Below are positions 53,651 to 63,957 of a DNA stretch of 64,000 nucleotides, one piece after another. The stretch is from Leptolyngbya ohadii IS1. Lineage in GTDB: Bacteria > Cyanobacteriota > Cyanobacteriia > Elainellales > Elainellaceae. Where the stretch lies: contig NZ_NKFP01000006.1 of assembly GCF_002215035.1 (NCBI RefSeq), positions 1,934,530-1,998,529 of the forward strand. The letters run 5' to 3'. A program made the position numbers and the translations under genes. How positions within the stretch are numbered: position 1 is the first letter of the stretch; every line of letters begins with the position of its first letter. The notes below the pieces were generated by a model that did no database searches, had not been told where the DNA came from, and saw only the letters and a list, made by a program, of their open reading frames with translations.

Positions 53651-55408
53651 TCAGCGAGCAAGCCAGCGCTGCGTCAAGGCAAATAAGTAGTGACGATTTT
53701 GCCGAATCGCAAAGTAAAAGTAAGCGCTGAGAAGAGCAATTAAACAAAAGTTGCCCAGCGTACTGTAGGTGCCAATAATTTGCTGATCGCTCCAGCCCGC
53801 ATTACTCAGACTGTTCATATCTCCATCATCGGGACCGCCCCACATCGATCCCCAGGGAATCTCCTCCCATCCAGCTTTGATCTGTTGCCACAGCCAGAAC
53901 TGCCCCCAAAAGGTAAAGGCTGCGCCGATCGCCACCGGAAAGCGATAGAAATCCCAGCGCCAGTAAGCAGGCAGGGGAAAGAAAAAGCCCACCATCAGCA
54001 ACGTACAGAGATACAGTTCGCCGCCAATGCCGCCAAAGGAAAGCAGCGTGAAAAAGCGATGTTCGGGCAACAGCCAGGTAAACACAAACTGCACCACCAT
54101 CAGCCCTGCCGCCAGTGCCATTGTCCACCGCTGATTTTCTCGTCGCCCTGCCCAAAAGAGCAAGCTAAACAATACCAGTAAACCCAGGTAAACAAAGAGC
54201 GATCGATCTAAATCAACGCTTGTCCAGCCGAAGGGCAGGGGAATGGCACGGCGACCCGATAGCCAGGCGATCGTTGCGTGACCAAATTCGTGAAACCAAA
54301 TTTTAATCCCGCGCAACAGGAAATCGACAAAAGGAATGACGTTCATGATAATGCCCACGCCCATGAGTAGCGGAAAGGCAATCGCACTCACGTAGGGATT
54401 TTTGAACGACATCAGATCCGTATCGTCGATCGTTTGCTGGCGCGGCAGCGGAACCGGGGACTTCCAGGCAATTTTGCGCGGGGAAGCCATGCCGTAAACC
54501 ATTACCTCGGAAACGTTTGTTGCTTTCCAGATTTCCGGCTGCTGTTCTAGCAGGGTGTAGACAATAGCAGTGACACGACGAGAACTCTGCACCGAACCGG
54601 GATCAATCCGAATTTGAAGCTGTTGATTCTGAACTCTCGCTTGCCCTTCCAATCCGTTCGATCGCAGGAGTTCTACCAGTAAGGCAATCGCTTGTGTATG
54701 CTCATCGATTTCTTCATCTGGAGACGATGATGGATCAATCTGCTGATTTTCCTGAATTCGCTTTTCTTTGAACTGCGTATGATCCACTTTGAGCGCTGTT
54801 GCAGTCGATCGATTGCCCTGACGCAGAAGCTCAGTTTTTAGCCGGAAATAGGCTTGATCGATCGATTCCAGGGAAACGGAAGGGTCGGATCGGAGGGCGC
54901 GATAGGTTGCTTCCAGGCGATCGATAGGGTTAGAGCTGCTTTCTAGACCCGTTGGGATGGCGCTTGCACTGTCCCCTAACTCTCCTACAGATGAGGAACT
55001 CTGCGTGGTTGGAGGGCTATTCTGATGCTCAGGTTCCGACTGGGGGTGGCTGGAAATGGCATCGAACAGGGAAATTGATTCGCGCCAGGTTTTGCCTGAA
55101 GATTCCTCGCAGTGGATTTGGAGCTGGCGGATTGCGGGACTGTTGAGCCGCTTCATTCCCTGTTGGATAGTGTTGATTACTTTAGTTCGATCGGGTGAGG
55201 TTGGGCTGGAGAGCCGCAGAATTAGACAGTCCTGCTGTCGATCGCCCCTGACCGTCATTCCCTGAGCGCCAAGCACCTGATTGAGCAGACCTGCGATCGC
55301 TTCTGCATCACCTGCTTTTGCCCGATTTAGTTCTGCCCGACCTGGTTTCGACCGATCCAGTTTCGACCGATCTGGTTTTGCCCCATCTGTCGGTGAGGAT
55401 TTTGCCAT
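53651..55408 (-). CDS. Membrane HEFGH putative metalloprotease with duplicated N-terminal domain
   Basis: A 585-residue protein. Residues ~33-110 (AEAIAGLLNQVLGAQGMTVR, IQQGMKRLNSPAIRQLQIHC) and ~235-318 (TQAIALLVELLRSNGLEGQA, VMVYGMASPRKIAWKS) appear to be two copies of one alpha/beta module, separated by a Ser/Asn-rich linker and a helical segment. The C-terminal half has about seven spans. The motif HEFGH (373-377) sits at the start of a membrane helix (WFHEFGHATIAWLSGRRAIP) as in M50-type or related intramembrane metalloproteases. I do not see a clear second NPDG-type motif; GGELYL (~462-467) might give the third ligand. The N-terminus has 15-bp tandem repeats (DRSK units). Last of a three-gene operon. 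Confidence 0.75.
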   Translation of the reverse strand: MAKSSPTDGAKPDRSKLDRSKPGRAELNRAKAGDAEAIAGLLNQVLGAQGMTVRGDRQQDCLILRLSSPTSPDRTKVINTIQQGMKRLNSPAIRQLQIHCEESSGKTWRESISLFDAISSHPQSEPEHQNSPPTTQSSSSVGELGDSASAIPTGLESSSNPIDRLEATYRALRSDPSVSLESIDQAYFRLKTELLRQGNRSTATALKVDHTQFKEKRIQENQQIDPSSSPDEEIDEHTQAIALLVELLRSNGLEGQARVQNQQLQIRIDPGSVQSSRRVTAIVYTLLEQQPEIWKATNVSEVMVYGMASPRKIAWKSPVPLPRQQTIDDTDLMSFKNPYVSAIAFPLLMGVGIIMNVIPFVDFLLRGIKIWFHEFGHATIAWLSGRRAIPLPFGWTSVDLDRSLFVYLGLLVLFSLLFWAGRRENQRWTMALAAGLMVVQFVFTWLLPEHRFFTLLSFGGIGGELYLCTLLMVGFFFPLPAYWRWDFYRFPVAIGAAFTFWGQFWLWQQIKAGWEEIPWGSMWGGPDDGDMNSLSNAGWSDQQIIGTYSTLGNFCLIALLSAYFYFAIRQNRHYLFALTQRWLAR

Positions 55409-55465
55409 TGTTCAACGCCCAACGTCTGATTTTAGATTGCCCAAGTGATCTCTGGTCTTTTCTTC

Positions 55466-56194
55466 TTACAGGTCAGAATTGGGCAGATCCAGAAATTGAT
55501 TTAGCTCCTGACGCACCGTTTTACCGATCGCCAGAGCCTCATTGAGAACCTGAGCGTACTCCGTTGCCTGCTGGGTCATCTGGATGGTTTGCAGGGTAAC
55601 AAGATTCGTTTCAATCTGGGTAAACAGCTCGTATCGTCGCGCAATCAATCGCTGGTGTTTTCGCAGAATCTTTTCCGTCATCAGGGCACAAATCAGACTC
55701 TCACGAGTGGCAGTTAACGCCTCAATCACGGCAGGACGATCGATCAGGGAAGTTCCTTGTTTTCTCATCGGTTTGACTGCGCCAAGCTGATCAATCACGT
55801 CCACCGCATCAAGGATTTCATTGTGTTTATCGACTTCCTCCAGCAATTGTCCGAGGATTCGCAGCTTTCGGGATTGCAGCACCATGTAGGTATTCCACAG
55901 CAGGAAAAACCCTACCGAAACCGCAAGGGCAACCTGAAGGAACAGGACGATCGTTCCGGTTGCCGGATTGAGGTTGCCAAAGCTCCGCGCCAGAACCAGG
56001 CTCAGCGGCAGACAGAATACCAACATTAACCCGAAGGTCAGCAGTTCTGTAACGACAAAGGAAAGCATCTGCTGTGGCTTCCGGAACACGCTCGGTCGAT
56101 ACACCCGCCCCATGAAGGTATTGCTGATATCCAGTCCGGTAATATGCTCCAGTTCGCGAGCGGTAATCTTGAGAAGTTCTAGATCAGTCTGCAT
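55466..56194 (-). CDS. Two-span membrane protein with coiled coil, hypothetical
   Basis: A 242-residue protein without a recognised domain. Two membrane spans (~43-70, LSFVVTELLTFGLMLVFCLP; ~82-107, VLFLQVALAVSVGFFLLWNT) are followed by a long helical C-terminal region (~108-235) rich in Leu, Glu and Gln (RKLRILGQLLEEVDKHNEIL, LVTLQTIQMTQQATEYAQVL). It lies 15 bp after the 56210-57175 gene and 57 bp before the HEFGH protein gene on the same strand, so the three are probably one operon. Function unknown. Confidence 0.75.
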   Translation of the reverse strand: MQTDLELLKITARELEHITGLDISNTFMGRVYRPSVFRKPQQMLSFVVTELLTFGLMLVFCLPLSLVLARSFGNLNPATGTIVLFLQVALAVSVGFFLLWNTYMVLQSRKLRILGQLLEEVDKHNEILDAVDVIDQLGAVKPMRKQGTSLIDRPAVIEALTATRESLICALMTEKILRKHQRLIARRYELFTQIETNLVTLQTIQMTQQATEYAQVLNEALAIGKTVRQELNQFLDLPNSDL

Positions 56195-56209
56195 GACATC
56201 GAACCGGGT

Positions 56210-57175
56210 TTAGTACAGACCAAGCAAGCTGAAAAGCGATCGCAAAACCTGGCTGTAAAAATTGCTTTCGATCGGGCGAAAGAGCTGAAATGGCTCCCCC
56301 GGCGCACCAAAGAAAGGTCTGAGCGTCCAGCCCAACTGACTTCCTACTAATCCGTACAGCACCAGCCAGAATTTGAGCAACCGAATTCGCGTTTGGGGCA
56401 GCTCGGAAGCAGCGATCGGGGGTTTAGTTTGCAGTTCCTTTGAGGAGTTTCTTGCGCGACCGTCCGGGGTGTAGTCCTCTAATTTGTAATCCTCTAATTC
56501 ATCATCGTCCAACTCGTACTCATTCAACTCAGCTTCTTCGCGATCGAGTTCTCTCACGGCATATTGCTGAGAATATTTTTGAGGATTTTTCTGAGAATAT
56601 TTTTGAGGATGCTTTTGAGGATTTTGAGAATATTTCTGGCGATGTTTTTGAGAATATGCTTGAGGCGGCAATTCCGCATAGAATACATCCTCTTCGGTGC
56701 GCGCCACCGATCGCACTGCCTGATAAAACAGCTTGATGCCCACTAATCCCGTTAACGCAAAAATCGCGACGTTGAGCAACAGGAAGAAGTTATAGTCATG
56801 AATTGAGATTAGAAAAAAGAGTGTGATCGGCGCAAAGCTAAACAGCAAAACGCTAATCACCGAAATATTAGTCAGCAGCAGAGCCGCATACTGGCTGAAA
56901 TTGAGTCGAGAGCCAAACAGAATATCAAAAAAGTAAAGCGTTGGCAAACAAATAATTAACGTAATTAAGTACAGCGCGGGCAGCTTGATCGCAGACGAAA
57001 TCGCCTGAAGCCAGCTACTCGACGATCCAATAATTGCACCATAAATCGCCAGAAATGCAGAACTGGACACCAGCAGAGAAATAATCTTCCGCTCTGTTTT
57101 AACATTGTGGCGAATGTCGTCCAGAAATATCTTTCGATCGCGCAGCAGCGCAATTAAAACGCCAAAGTGCGTCAT
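56210..57175 (-). CDS. Polytopic membrane protein with SQK-rich repeat insertion
   Basis: A 321-residue protein with five to six spans, Yip1-like in layout: SLLVSSSAFLAIYGAIIGSS, AISSAIKLPALYLITLIICL, FFDILFGSRLNFSQYAALLL, LLFSFAPITLFFLI and LLNVAIFALTGLVGIKLFYQ. The cyanobacterial family is sometimes labelled 'actin-binding WH2', a label this sequence gives me no reason to accept. Residues ~170-200 are a tandem repeat of KYSQ and NPQK units from AT-rich repeat DNA (~56565-56665), followed by a very acidic segment (EAELNEYELDDDELEDYKLE) before the last span. It is first gene of the three-gene operon. Confidence 0.72.
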   Translation of the reverse strand: MTHFGVLIALLRDRKIFLDDIRHNVKTERKIISLLVSSSAFLAIYGAIIGSSSSWLQAISSAIKLPALYLITLIICLPTLYFFDILFGSRLNFSQYAALLLTNISVISVLLFSFAPITLFFLISIHDYNFFLLLNVAIFALTGLVGIKLFYQAVRSVARTEEDVFYAELPPQAYSQKHRQKYSQNPQKHPQKYSQKNPQKYSQQYAVRELDREEAELNEYELDDDELEDYKLEDYTPDGRARNSSKELQTKPPIAASELPQTRIRLLKFWLVLYGLVGSQLGWTLRPFFGAPGEPFQLFRPIESNFYSQVLRSLFSLLGLY

Positions 57176-57602
57176 CGTTGCCTCCTTTTAGCAGTCAGGA
57201 ATTTTGCTCTAGTATTCTTTTTTGTTGCAGTAATTCGGCGTCCAACGAAGTTAAATTCGCGACAGCCCAATACACCCTAATTCCTGTCGATCGCGTCAGA
57301 GACAGCCCAACTTCAGCCCCAATACAATCGTGGGGGCTAAAAACGGGACTCAAGAAGTGATTGCAGCCTTACTACAAATCAAATTCAGAGGATTACGGAA
57401 AATACCCAAACAGAATGATATTTTTTACGAGCATCTTCGATAAAGAGCTAAAGCACCCTACCCGATCGCCTCATCCCCTGCCCGCCAACAGCCCTCGCAA
57501 AATTCCCCAGCAAAATCCCTACAAAATATATCTCTGTACAAATGTGTCTCCCAAACACGATCGCCACAATAGAGTCTGATGTCGTTATAGTAGTGGATTC
57601 CC
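57176..57602. other. Divergent spacer before the interrupted histidine kinase
   Basis: About 430 bp without a credible gene. AGCCCC ... GGGGCT (57316-57341) can form a hairpin. A -10-like TATAGT lies near 57585, just before the kinase start. I see no other structure. Confidence 0.5.
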
Positions 57603-58904
57603 GTGAAAGGAGACGAGTTTGTTGAGCAGATTCAGGACGTCCAGCAGCAAGTTGCCAGGCTGCCGCAAAACGCTGAGGATTTGCCGCTCCCGAAACAAAG
57701 TGGGCTGACCGAATCCCTACATCGGTTCACCGGCGCTCTGCGCGATCTCCAGGCTGAAGAAACCATTCGTTTACTGCTTTCTGCGGTTCAGCAGTCCCGC
57801 GACTCGATCATCATTACCACAGCGCTGCTCAACCCTCCCGGACCTGAAATCGTCTATGTTAATCCTGCCTTTAGCGAGATGACAGGCTATTCCACAGAAG
57901 AAGTGCTGGGCAGAACGCCGCGAATCTTGCAGGGAAAACATACCGATCGCCAGAAACTCGACGAACTGCGCCGCCACCTGGAAACGGGCGAACCCTACCA
58001 CGGAGAAGCCATCAACTATCACAAGGACGGCACCGAGTTTTACGTGGAGTGGAACATCACGCCCATTCGTAACGCCGAGGAAAAGATCACTCACTACGTC
58101 GCCATTCAGCGAAATATCAGCGATCGCAAACGGTTTGAGCAGGAGCGGGAAAAGCTATTGCAGCAGGAACAGGAAGCCCGCACCCAGGCAGAAGCGGCTA
58201 ATCGCACCAAAGACGAATTTTTGGCAACCCTCTCCCACGAACTCAAAACCCCCCTCACCCCAATCCTGGGCTGGTCAAAAGTCCTTCGCACCAAACAGCT
58301 TCCCGAATCCAAACTACACGAAGTCCTGGAGACGATCGAAGAATACGCCCGCCGCCAGGCACAGATTGTCGATGATTTGCTCGATCTGTCGCGCATCGTT
58401 CAGGGCAAACTGACGCTCAACCTGACTGCTGTGGATTTAGCCGAGCCGATCGCCGCTGCCCTGGAAACTGTCTGCCCCTCCGCCGAAGCTAAAGGAATCG
58501 ACCTCAAAACCCAGATCAAACCTTACACCGGGCAAGTTATGGGCGATGCAAGCAGACTTCAGCAGGTCTTCTGGAATCTTCTCTCAAACGCCATCAAGTT
58601 CACTCCCCATGGGGGGAGGATTGAGGTGAGGATGAGTAGGGGGGTGGATGAGTCGATGAGTGGGAGAGTGGATGAGCAATCAGGGAACGGAGCAGGCAAG
58701 CAACAAATCAGCCAAGCAATAAATCGGGCAAAAGACTCTAACTCACCCACCCACTCACCCACTCACCCATCCACTCACCCATCCACCCATCCACCCATCC
58801 ACCCATCCACCCTTCTTCGCCCAAATCACCATTACCGACAGCGGACAGGGCATCTCTGCCGAATTCCTGCCCTACGTGTTCGATCGTTTTCGGCAGGAGG
58901 ATAG
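57603..58904 (+). pseudogene. PAS histidine kinase, frameshifted in the ATPase domain by an octamer repeat element
   Basis: Soluble sensor kinase starting at GTG 57603. PAS domain ~55-175 (IVYVNPAFSEMTGYSTEEVL, DGTEFYVEWNITPI, typical of LOV/PAS_9 but lacking the GRNCRFLQ cysteine motif: here GRTPRILQG). Phosphoacceptor His212 is in LATLSHELKTPLTPILGW. The ATPase N box is FWNLLSNAIKFTPHGG (Asn329). After EVRM a repeat element (58629-58815) is read as Ser/Thr/Pro/His-rich sequence, and the frame then runs out at 58904. The missing part, with G1 and G2 boxes, continues in the +1 frame from 58816. As it stands the kinase cannot bind ATP normally. It may be a pseudogene or a phase-variable gene in its off state. 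Confidence 0.85.
58629..58815. repeat. Octamer-repeat element with inverted arms inside the kinase gene
   Basis: The left arm (58629-58677) is built of GGATGAGT/GTGGATGAG units. The right arm (58741-58815) is its C-rich complement, ending in four to five CCACCCAT units. About 65 bp lie between. It has the same architecture as the element at 33751-34000. The right arm causes the frame offset between the two halves of the kinase. Confidence 0.85.
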
Positions 58905-59139
58905 TTCGATTTCGCGCAAGTTTAGCGGTCTGGGATTGGGGCTTTCCATTTCGCGGCAGTTGGTAGAGGCGCATGGGGGGACGATCGCGGCAGCCAGTCC
59001 GGGAATAGGACAGGGAGCAACGTTTACGATCAGACTTCCCCTGCTTCCGGCACCGATCACTTCTACAGACAGCGCAACATCCAAGCCAGCGCCGGATATC
59101 AATCTCACTTCGATAAACCGTCCGACCCGGAAAATTTAA
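58816..59139 (+). pseudogene. C-terminal remainder of the interrupted histidine kinase
   Basis: In the +1 frame relative to the upstream part, the DNA codes for the rest of the ATPase domain: [14 protein letters not shown] (G1 box), [20 protein letters not shown] (F and G2 boxes), [18 protein letters not shown], ending [12 protein letters not shown] and a short Thr/Ser tail. All motifs are intact, so the frame break is recent or reversible. There is no own start or Shine-Dalgarno. Confidence 0.85.
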
Positions 59140-59192
59140 TTCAGGCAGTGGCGCAGCAGTTTCCTCAAAGCAAATCTAATTGATGAGCGCGA

Positions 59193-59756
59193 TCAGGAAC
59201 AGGCACGAATCTGCTGAATGGCATCGGCTAACCAGTCCAGATAAACTTGCTCTTTTCGCCGCAGCAGTTCCAGCACAAGCTGATGAATCACCTGTTCGCG
59301 ATCGCCGAGATTCTGCCCCGTTGCAGGTTGCTCCTGTGCCAGGGGAAAATTGGGAGATACGGCATCCCATTGTGCCATCCGCGTTTGATGGGCAATCTGC
59401 TCCTCTTCTAACAGCGTAATAATTTCCTCATTCGATCGATTAGTTGCCAGGTAAAGCTGCATGAGCAGGGGTTCACGGACGATCGGCAGCGGTTGATGGG
59501 CACACAGCCAGCGATTCAGTTCGGCTTCGCCGGATTCCGTTAAGCGGTAAATTTTGCGATTCGGGCGATCGTGCTGAATTTCGATCGTGCAGCCGACCCA
59601 GCCCTGTGACTCCAGTTTGTCTAACGTGCGGTAAATGAGTGCCTGATCTGCCTGCCACACATGGGCAATACAATCGTCAAAGCAGGCTGTCTTAAGGTCA
59701 TAGCCCGTCCTTTCCTGCTGCTGGAGCAAACCGAGAATGATGTGCGCGGTAGACAT
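59193..59756 (-). CDS. PadR-family transcription regulator
   Basis: A 187-residue regulator from ATG 59756 (MSTAHIILGLLQQQERTGYD). The N-terminal winged helix is typical: TGYDLKTACFDDCIAHVWQA, ALIYRTLDKLESQGWVG, with wing RPNRKIYRLTESGEAEL. The C-terminal dimerisation helices follow (LLMQLYLATNRSNEEIITLL to VYLDWLADAIQQIRAC). The frame is open far upstream (to 60278) but that is antisense to the next gene and not real. PadR proteins usually repress their own and a neighbouring gene; here the neighbour is the divergent 59904-60314 gene, with a palindrome between them. Confidence 0.9.
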   Translation of the reverse strand: MSTAHIILGLLQQQERTGYDLKTACFDDCIAHVWQADQALIYRTLDKLESQGWVGCTIEIQHDRPNRKIYRLTESGEAELNRWLCAHQPLPIVREPLLMQLYLATNRSNEEIITLLEEEQIAHQTRMAQWDAVSPNFPLAQEQPATGQNLGDREQVIHQLVLELLRRKEQVYLDWLADAIQQIRACS

Positions 59757-59860
59757 CGGTTTATGGCGTATCCCTAGATTGGGTGATGTTGGGCAAATAT
59801 CGGCTTTCCCTACCTTTTGGTCGGTTTGAGACCTCACAGCGCTTCTATTGTCCCATGCTA

Positions 59861-59880
59861 ATATATGACTAGTCAGATAT
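59861..59880. promoter_or_regulatory. Candidate PadR operator palindrome
   Basis: ATATATGACTAGTCAGATAT is a near-perfect 20-bp palindrome with TGACTAGTCA at its centre and ATAT at both ends. It lies in the spacer between the divergent PadR gene and the small helical protein gene. The ATG at 59865 falls inside it, which argues for the downstream start at 59904 for that gene. Confidence 0.65.
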
Positions 59881-59903
59881 GGGAAGTTCCCAGAGAAGAA
59901 TCG

Positions 59904-60314
59904 ATGACTACGACGCTGCAACAAAGAATTCAGCAACATCAGTTCCTTAAAGACCTGCGCGCTCGGCTGCTCCGCCTCCACAAAACTCTGCTGGAAATGG
60001 AGCGACTGGCTTATGAGCAGAAACGGGGTTATGTGTCTAAGCAAGAACTGCTGCGGCTCGTCATGTCCGATGCTCAGTTTGATTGGCTTCACCGCCTGTC
60101 GCGTCTGATCGTCCGGTTCGATGATTTGCTCCATGCCGATGAGCCTGTAACGCCGGAAGCGATCGATGCGCTGGTGACAGAAGTCATCATCCTGCTCACC
60201 CCCGATGAGGACGGTGACGAATTCGCCCAAAAATATGAGTCTGCCCTGCAACTCGACCCAGATGTGGTGCTGGCGCACTCCGATGTCACCCTGCTGATCG
60301 CCGCCCGCGTATAG
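59904..60314 (+). CDS. Small helical protein divergent from PadR, hypothetical
   Basis: About 136 residues from ATG 59904 (MTTTLQQRIQQHQFLKDLRA). It is largely helical and soluble, with acidic and basic heptad-like stretches (LLRLHKTLLEMERLAYEQKR, HRLSRLIVRFDDLLHADEPV, ALVTEVIILLTPDEDGDEF) and a C-terminal DPDVVLAHSDVTLLI. I do not recognise the family. Its head-to-head position with the PadR gene across a palindrome suggests it is that regulator's target. A terminator follows at 60348. Confidence 0.7.
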   Translation: MTTTLQQRIQQHQFLKDLRARLLRLHKTLLEMERLAYEQKRGYVSKQELLRLVMSDAQFDWLHRLSRLIVRFDDLLHADEPVTPEAIDALVTEVIILLTPDEDGDEFAQKYESALQLDPDVVLAHSDVTLLIAARV

Positions 60315-60347
60315 CAGGCTAAACCCTAAAACCGATAAGCACTAAAT

Positions 60348-60407
60348 TAAACCCATGATTGGAGTTAGGAGAAATCGGCTCTCCGCTTCGATCGTGGGTT
60401 TATTTTT
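60348..60407 (+). terminator. Terminator after the PadR-linked gene
   Basis: Arms TAAACCCATGAT (60348-60359) and ATCGTGGGTTTA (60391-60402) pair over 12 bases with one G-T wobble; the loop contains a second small stem (GGAGA...TCTCC). The stem is followed by TTTTT. Confidence 0.75.
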
Positions 60408-60518
60408 AGTCCTCAATTTTTAGTCCTCAATTTCTAGTCCTCAATTTCTAGTCCTCAATTTCTAGTCCTCAATTTTTAGTCCTCAATTTTTAGTCCTCAA
60501 TTTTTAGTCCTCAAAATA
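60407..60518 (+). repeat. 14-bp tandem repeat, eight copies
   Basis: Eight head-to-tail units of TAGTCCTCAATTTY, starting at 60407 and spaced exactly 14 bp apart, the last unit decaying to TAGTCCTCAAAATA. Differences are confined to the last bases (TTTT or TTTC). There are no spacers, so it is not CRISPR. It follows the terminator directly and precedes the zinc-ribbon gene by 160 bp. Confidence 0.95.
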
Positions 60519-60680
60519 TACCCTCATTCGTTCTTCACAAGTTCCTCAGAATGTTACGTTAGGCTCTAGGTAGCTTCGATCGTCCGGTCAAGCATAAAAA
60601 ATTCACTGACGGAGCAGTAACAGTCACCACCCAATGCATTCCATCAATTTGTCATCAACATAATTGACAAGGAGAGCATG

Positions 60681-60986
60681 ATGACTGAAAAACAACGATA
60701 CACGATCGCAGATTGTCCCCGCTGCGGCAAGCATGATCTGGTTGAAACAGATAACAACAAATGGATTTGCTTAAACTGCGATTTTTCTAAAAATTTGTCC
60801 GCCAACTATATGGTTGCAGAATGCCCAGCATGCCATAAACAGGATTTTGTGGAGAAAAAGCCAGGGCAGTGGAAATGTCTAAGCTGCAATCACATAAAAG
60901 AGATTGATTCCGCCCAGGGCTCCAGCATCGTTTCCCTGATTGTCTCCGCTTTCGTAACGCTGCTCCTCCTTTCCGTTCTGCTGTAA
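60681..60986 (+). CDS. Tail-anchored double zinc-ribbon protein
   Basis: About 101 residues. Two similar zinc ribbons lie in tandem: IADCPRCGKHDLVETDNNKW followed by ICLNCDF, and VAECPACHKQDFVEKKPGQW followed by KCLSCNH, each with two CxxC pairs (the first ~11-35, the second ~47-72). A C-terminal hydrophobic helix (SIVSLIVSAFVTLLLLSVLL) anchors it in a membrane with the ribbons in the cytoplasm. AAGGAG lies six bases before the ATG at 60681; the ATG at 60678 is an alternative. Function unknown, perhaps nucleic-acid or protein binding. Confidence 0.78.
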   Translation: MTEKQRYTIADCPRCGKHDLVETDNNKWICLNCDFSKNLSANYMVAECPACHKQDFVEKKPGQWKCLSCNHIKEIDSAQGSSIVSLIVSAFVTLLLLSVLL

Positions 60987-61151
60987 TTTCTCCGATTTCC
61001 CTATAATCCAATCTGGTGTCCAGGTTCTCCTCACAAGTTCACCAAATTCTTCTCCTATAACCAGAAGCGTGGAGCTTAGAAATGAATTAATCAGTTTTCC
61101 AAGCCTCCCTCACTTCATCTCGTGGATTAAACAAGCGGAGGAAAAGATTTT

Positions 61152-63587
<2,436 letters not shown>

Positions 63588-63713
63588 ATAGAAGCAGGCT
63601 AACGATCGCCGGACGGGTAAGGTGAATTTATCTCCATTCCCTTGCCCATCCCTCAGGGATCTGCTAGATGATTGCTAGACGTTCACTAATCCTTGTTGGA
63701 TTATTCCTCCATT

Positions 63714-63763
63714 GCGTTGCCAAGGTGAAGTTAGGCTTATACCTGACCATTGGCAACGCTTTT
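63714..63763 (+). terminator. Candidate ppsA terminator
   Basis: Perfect 10-bp arms GCGTTGCCAA (63714-63723) and TTGGCAACGC (63750-63759), followed by TTTT. The loop is 26 nt with inner GGT/ACC pairing. It lies ~130 bp after the ppsA stop. Confidence 0.6.
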
Positions 63764-63860
63764 GCGATCGGGTAGATTCAGCGATTTCATAACTGAATAG
63801 TCGATCGAAGTTTAACAAATTCGTTTTCCCTCGTTTGCCTTTGTTTTGTCCTCGTTTGTC

Positions 63861-63957
63861 CTCGTTCCAATGCTCTGCGTTGGCATGTTCTTTAGAAGGC
63901 TCTGCCTCTAGATAGTATGGGCGGCAGAGCCGCATCCGAGCCATATCCAGGCTGAGA
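63861..63957 (-). repeat. Four-hairpin interspersed repeat, copy 4
   Basis: Reverse-oriented copy: CTCGTTCCAATGCTCTGCG start, AGGCTCTGCCT, GGCGGCAGAGCCGC, then ATCCAGGCTGAG, where it diverges. It is the most degenerate of the four at its distal end. Confidence 0.85.

Noticed and set aside
59757-60278. Upstream extension of the PadR open frame on the minus strand
   Set aside because: It runs antisense through the divergent helical-protein gene and across the palindrome; PadR proteins start at the MSTAHIILGLL-like segment (59756).
60407-60518. Possible CRISPR array
   Set aside because: Units are 14 bp with no spacers; no cas genes in the window.
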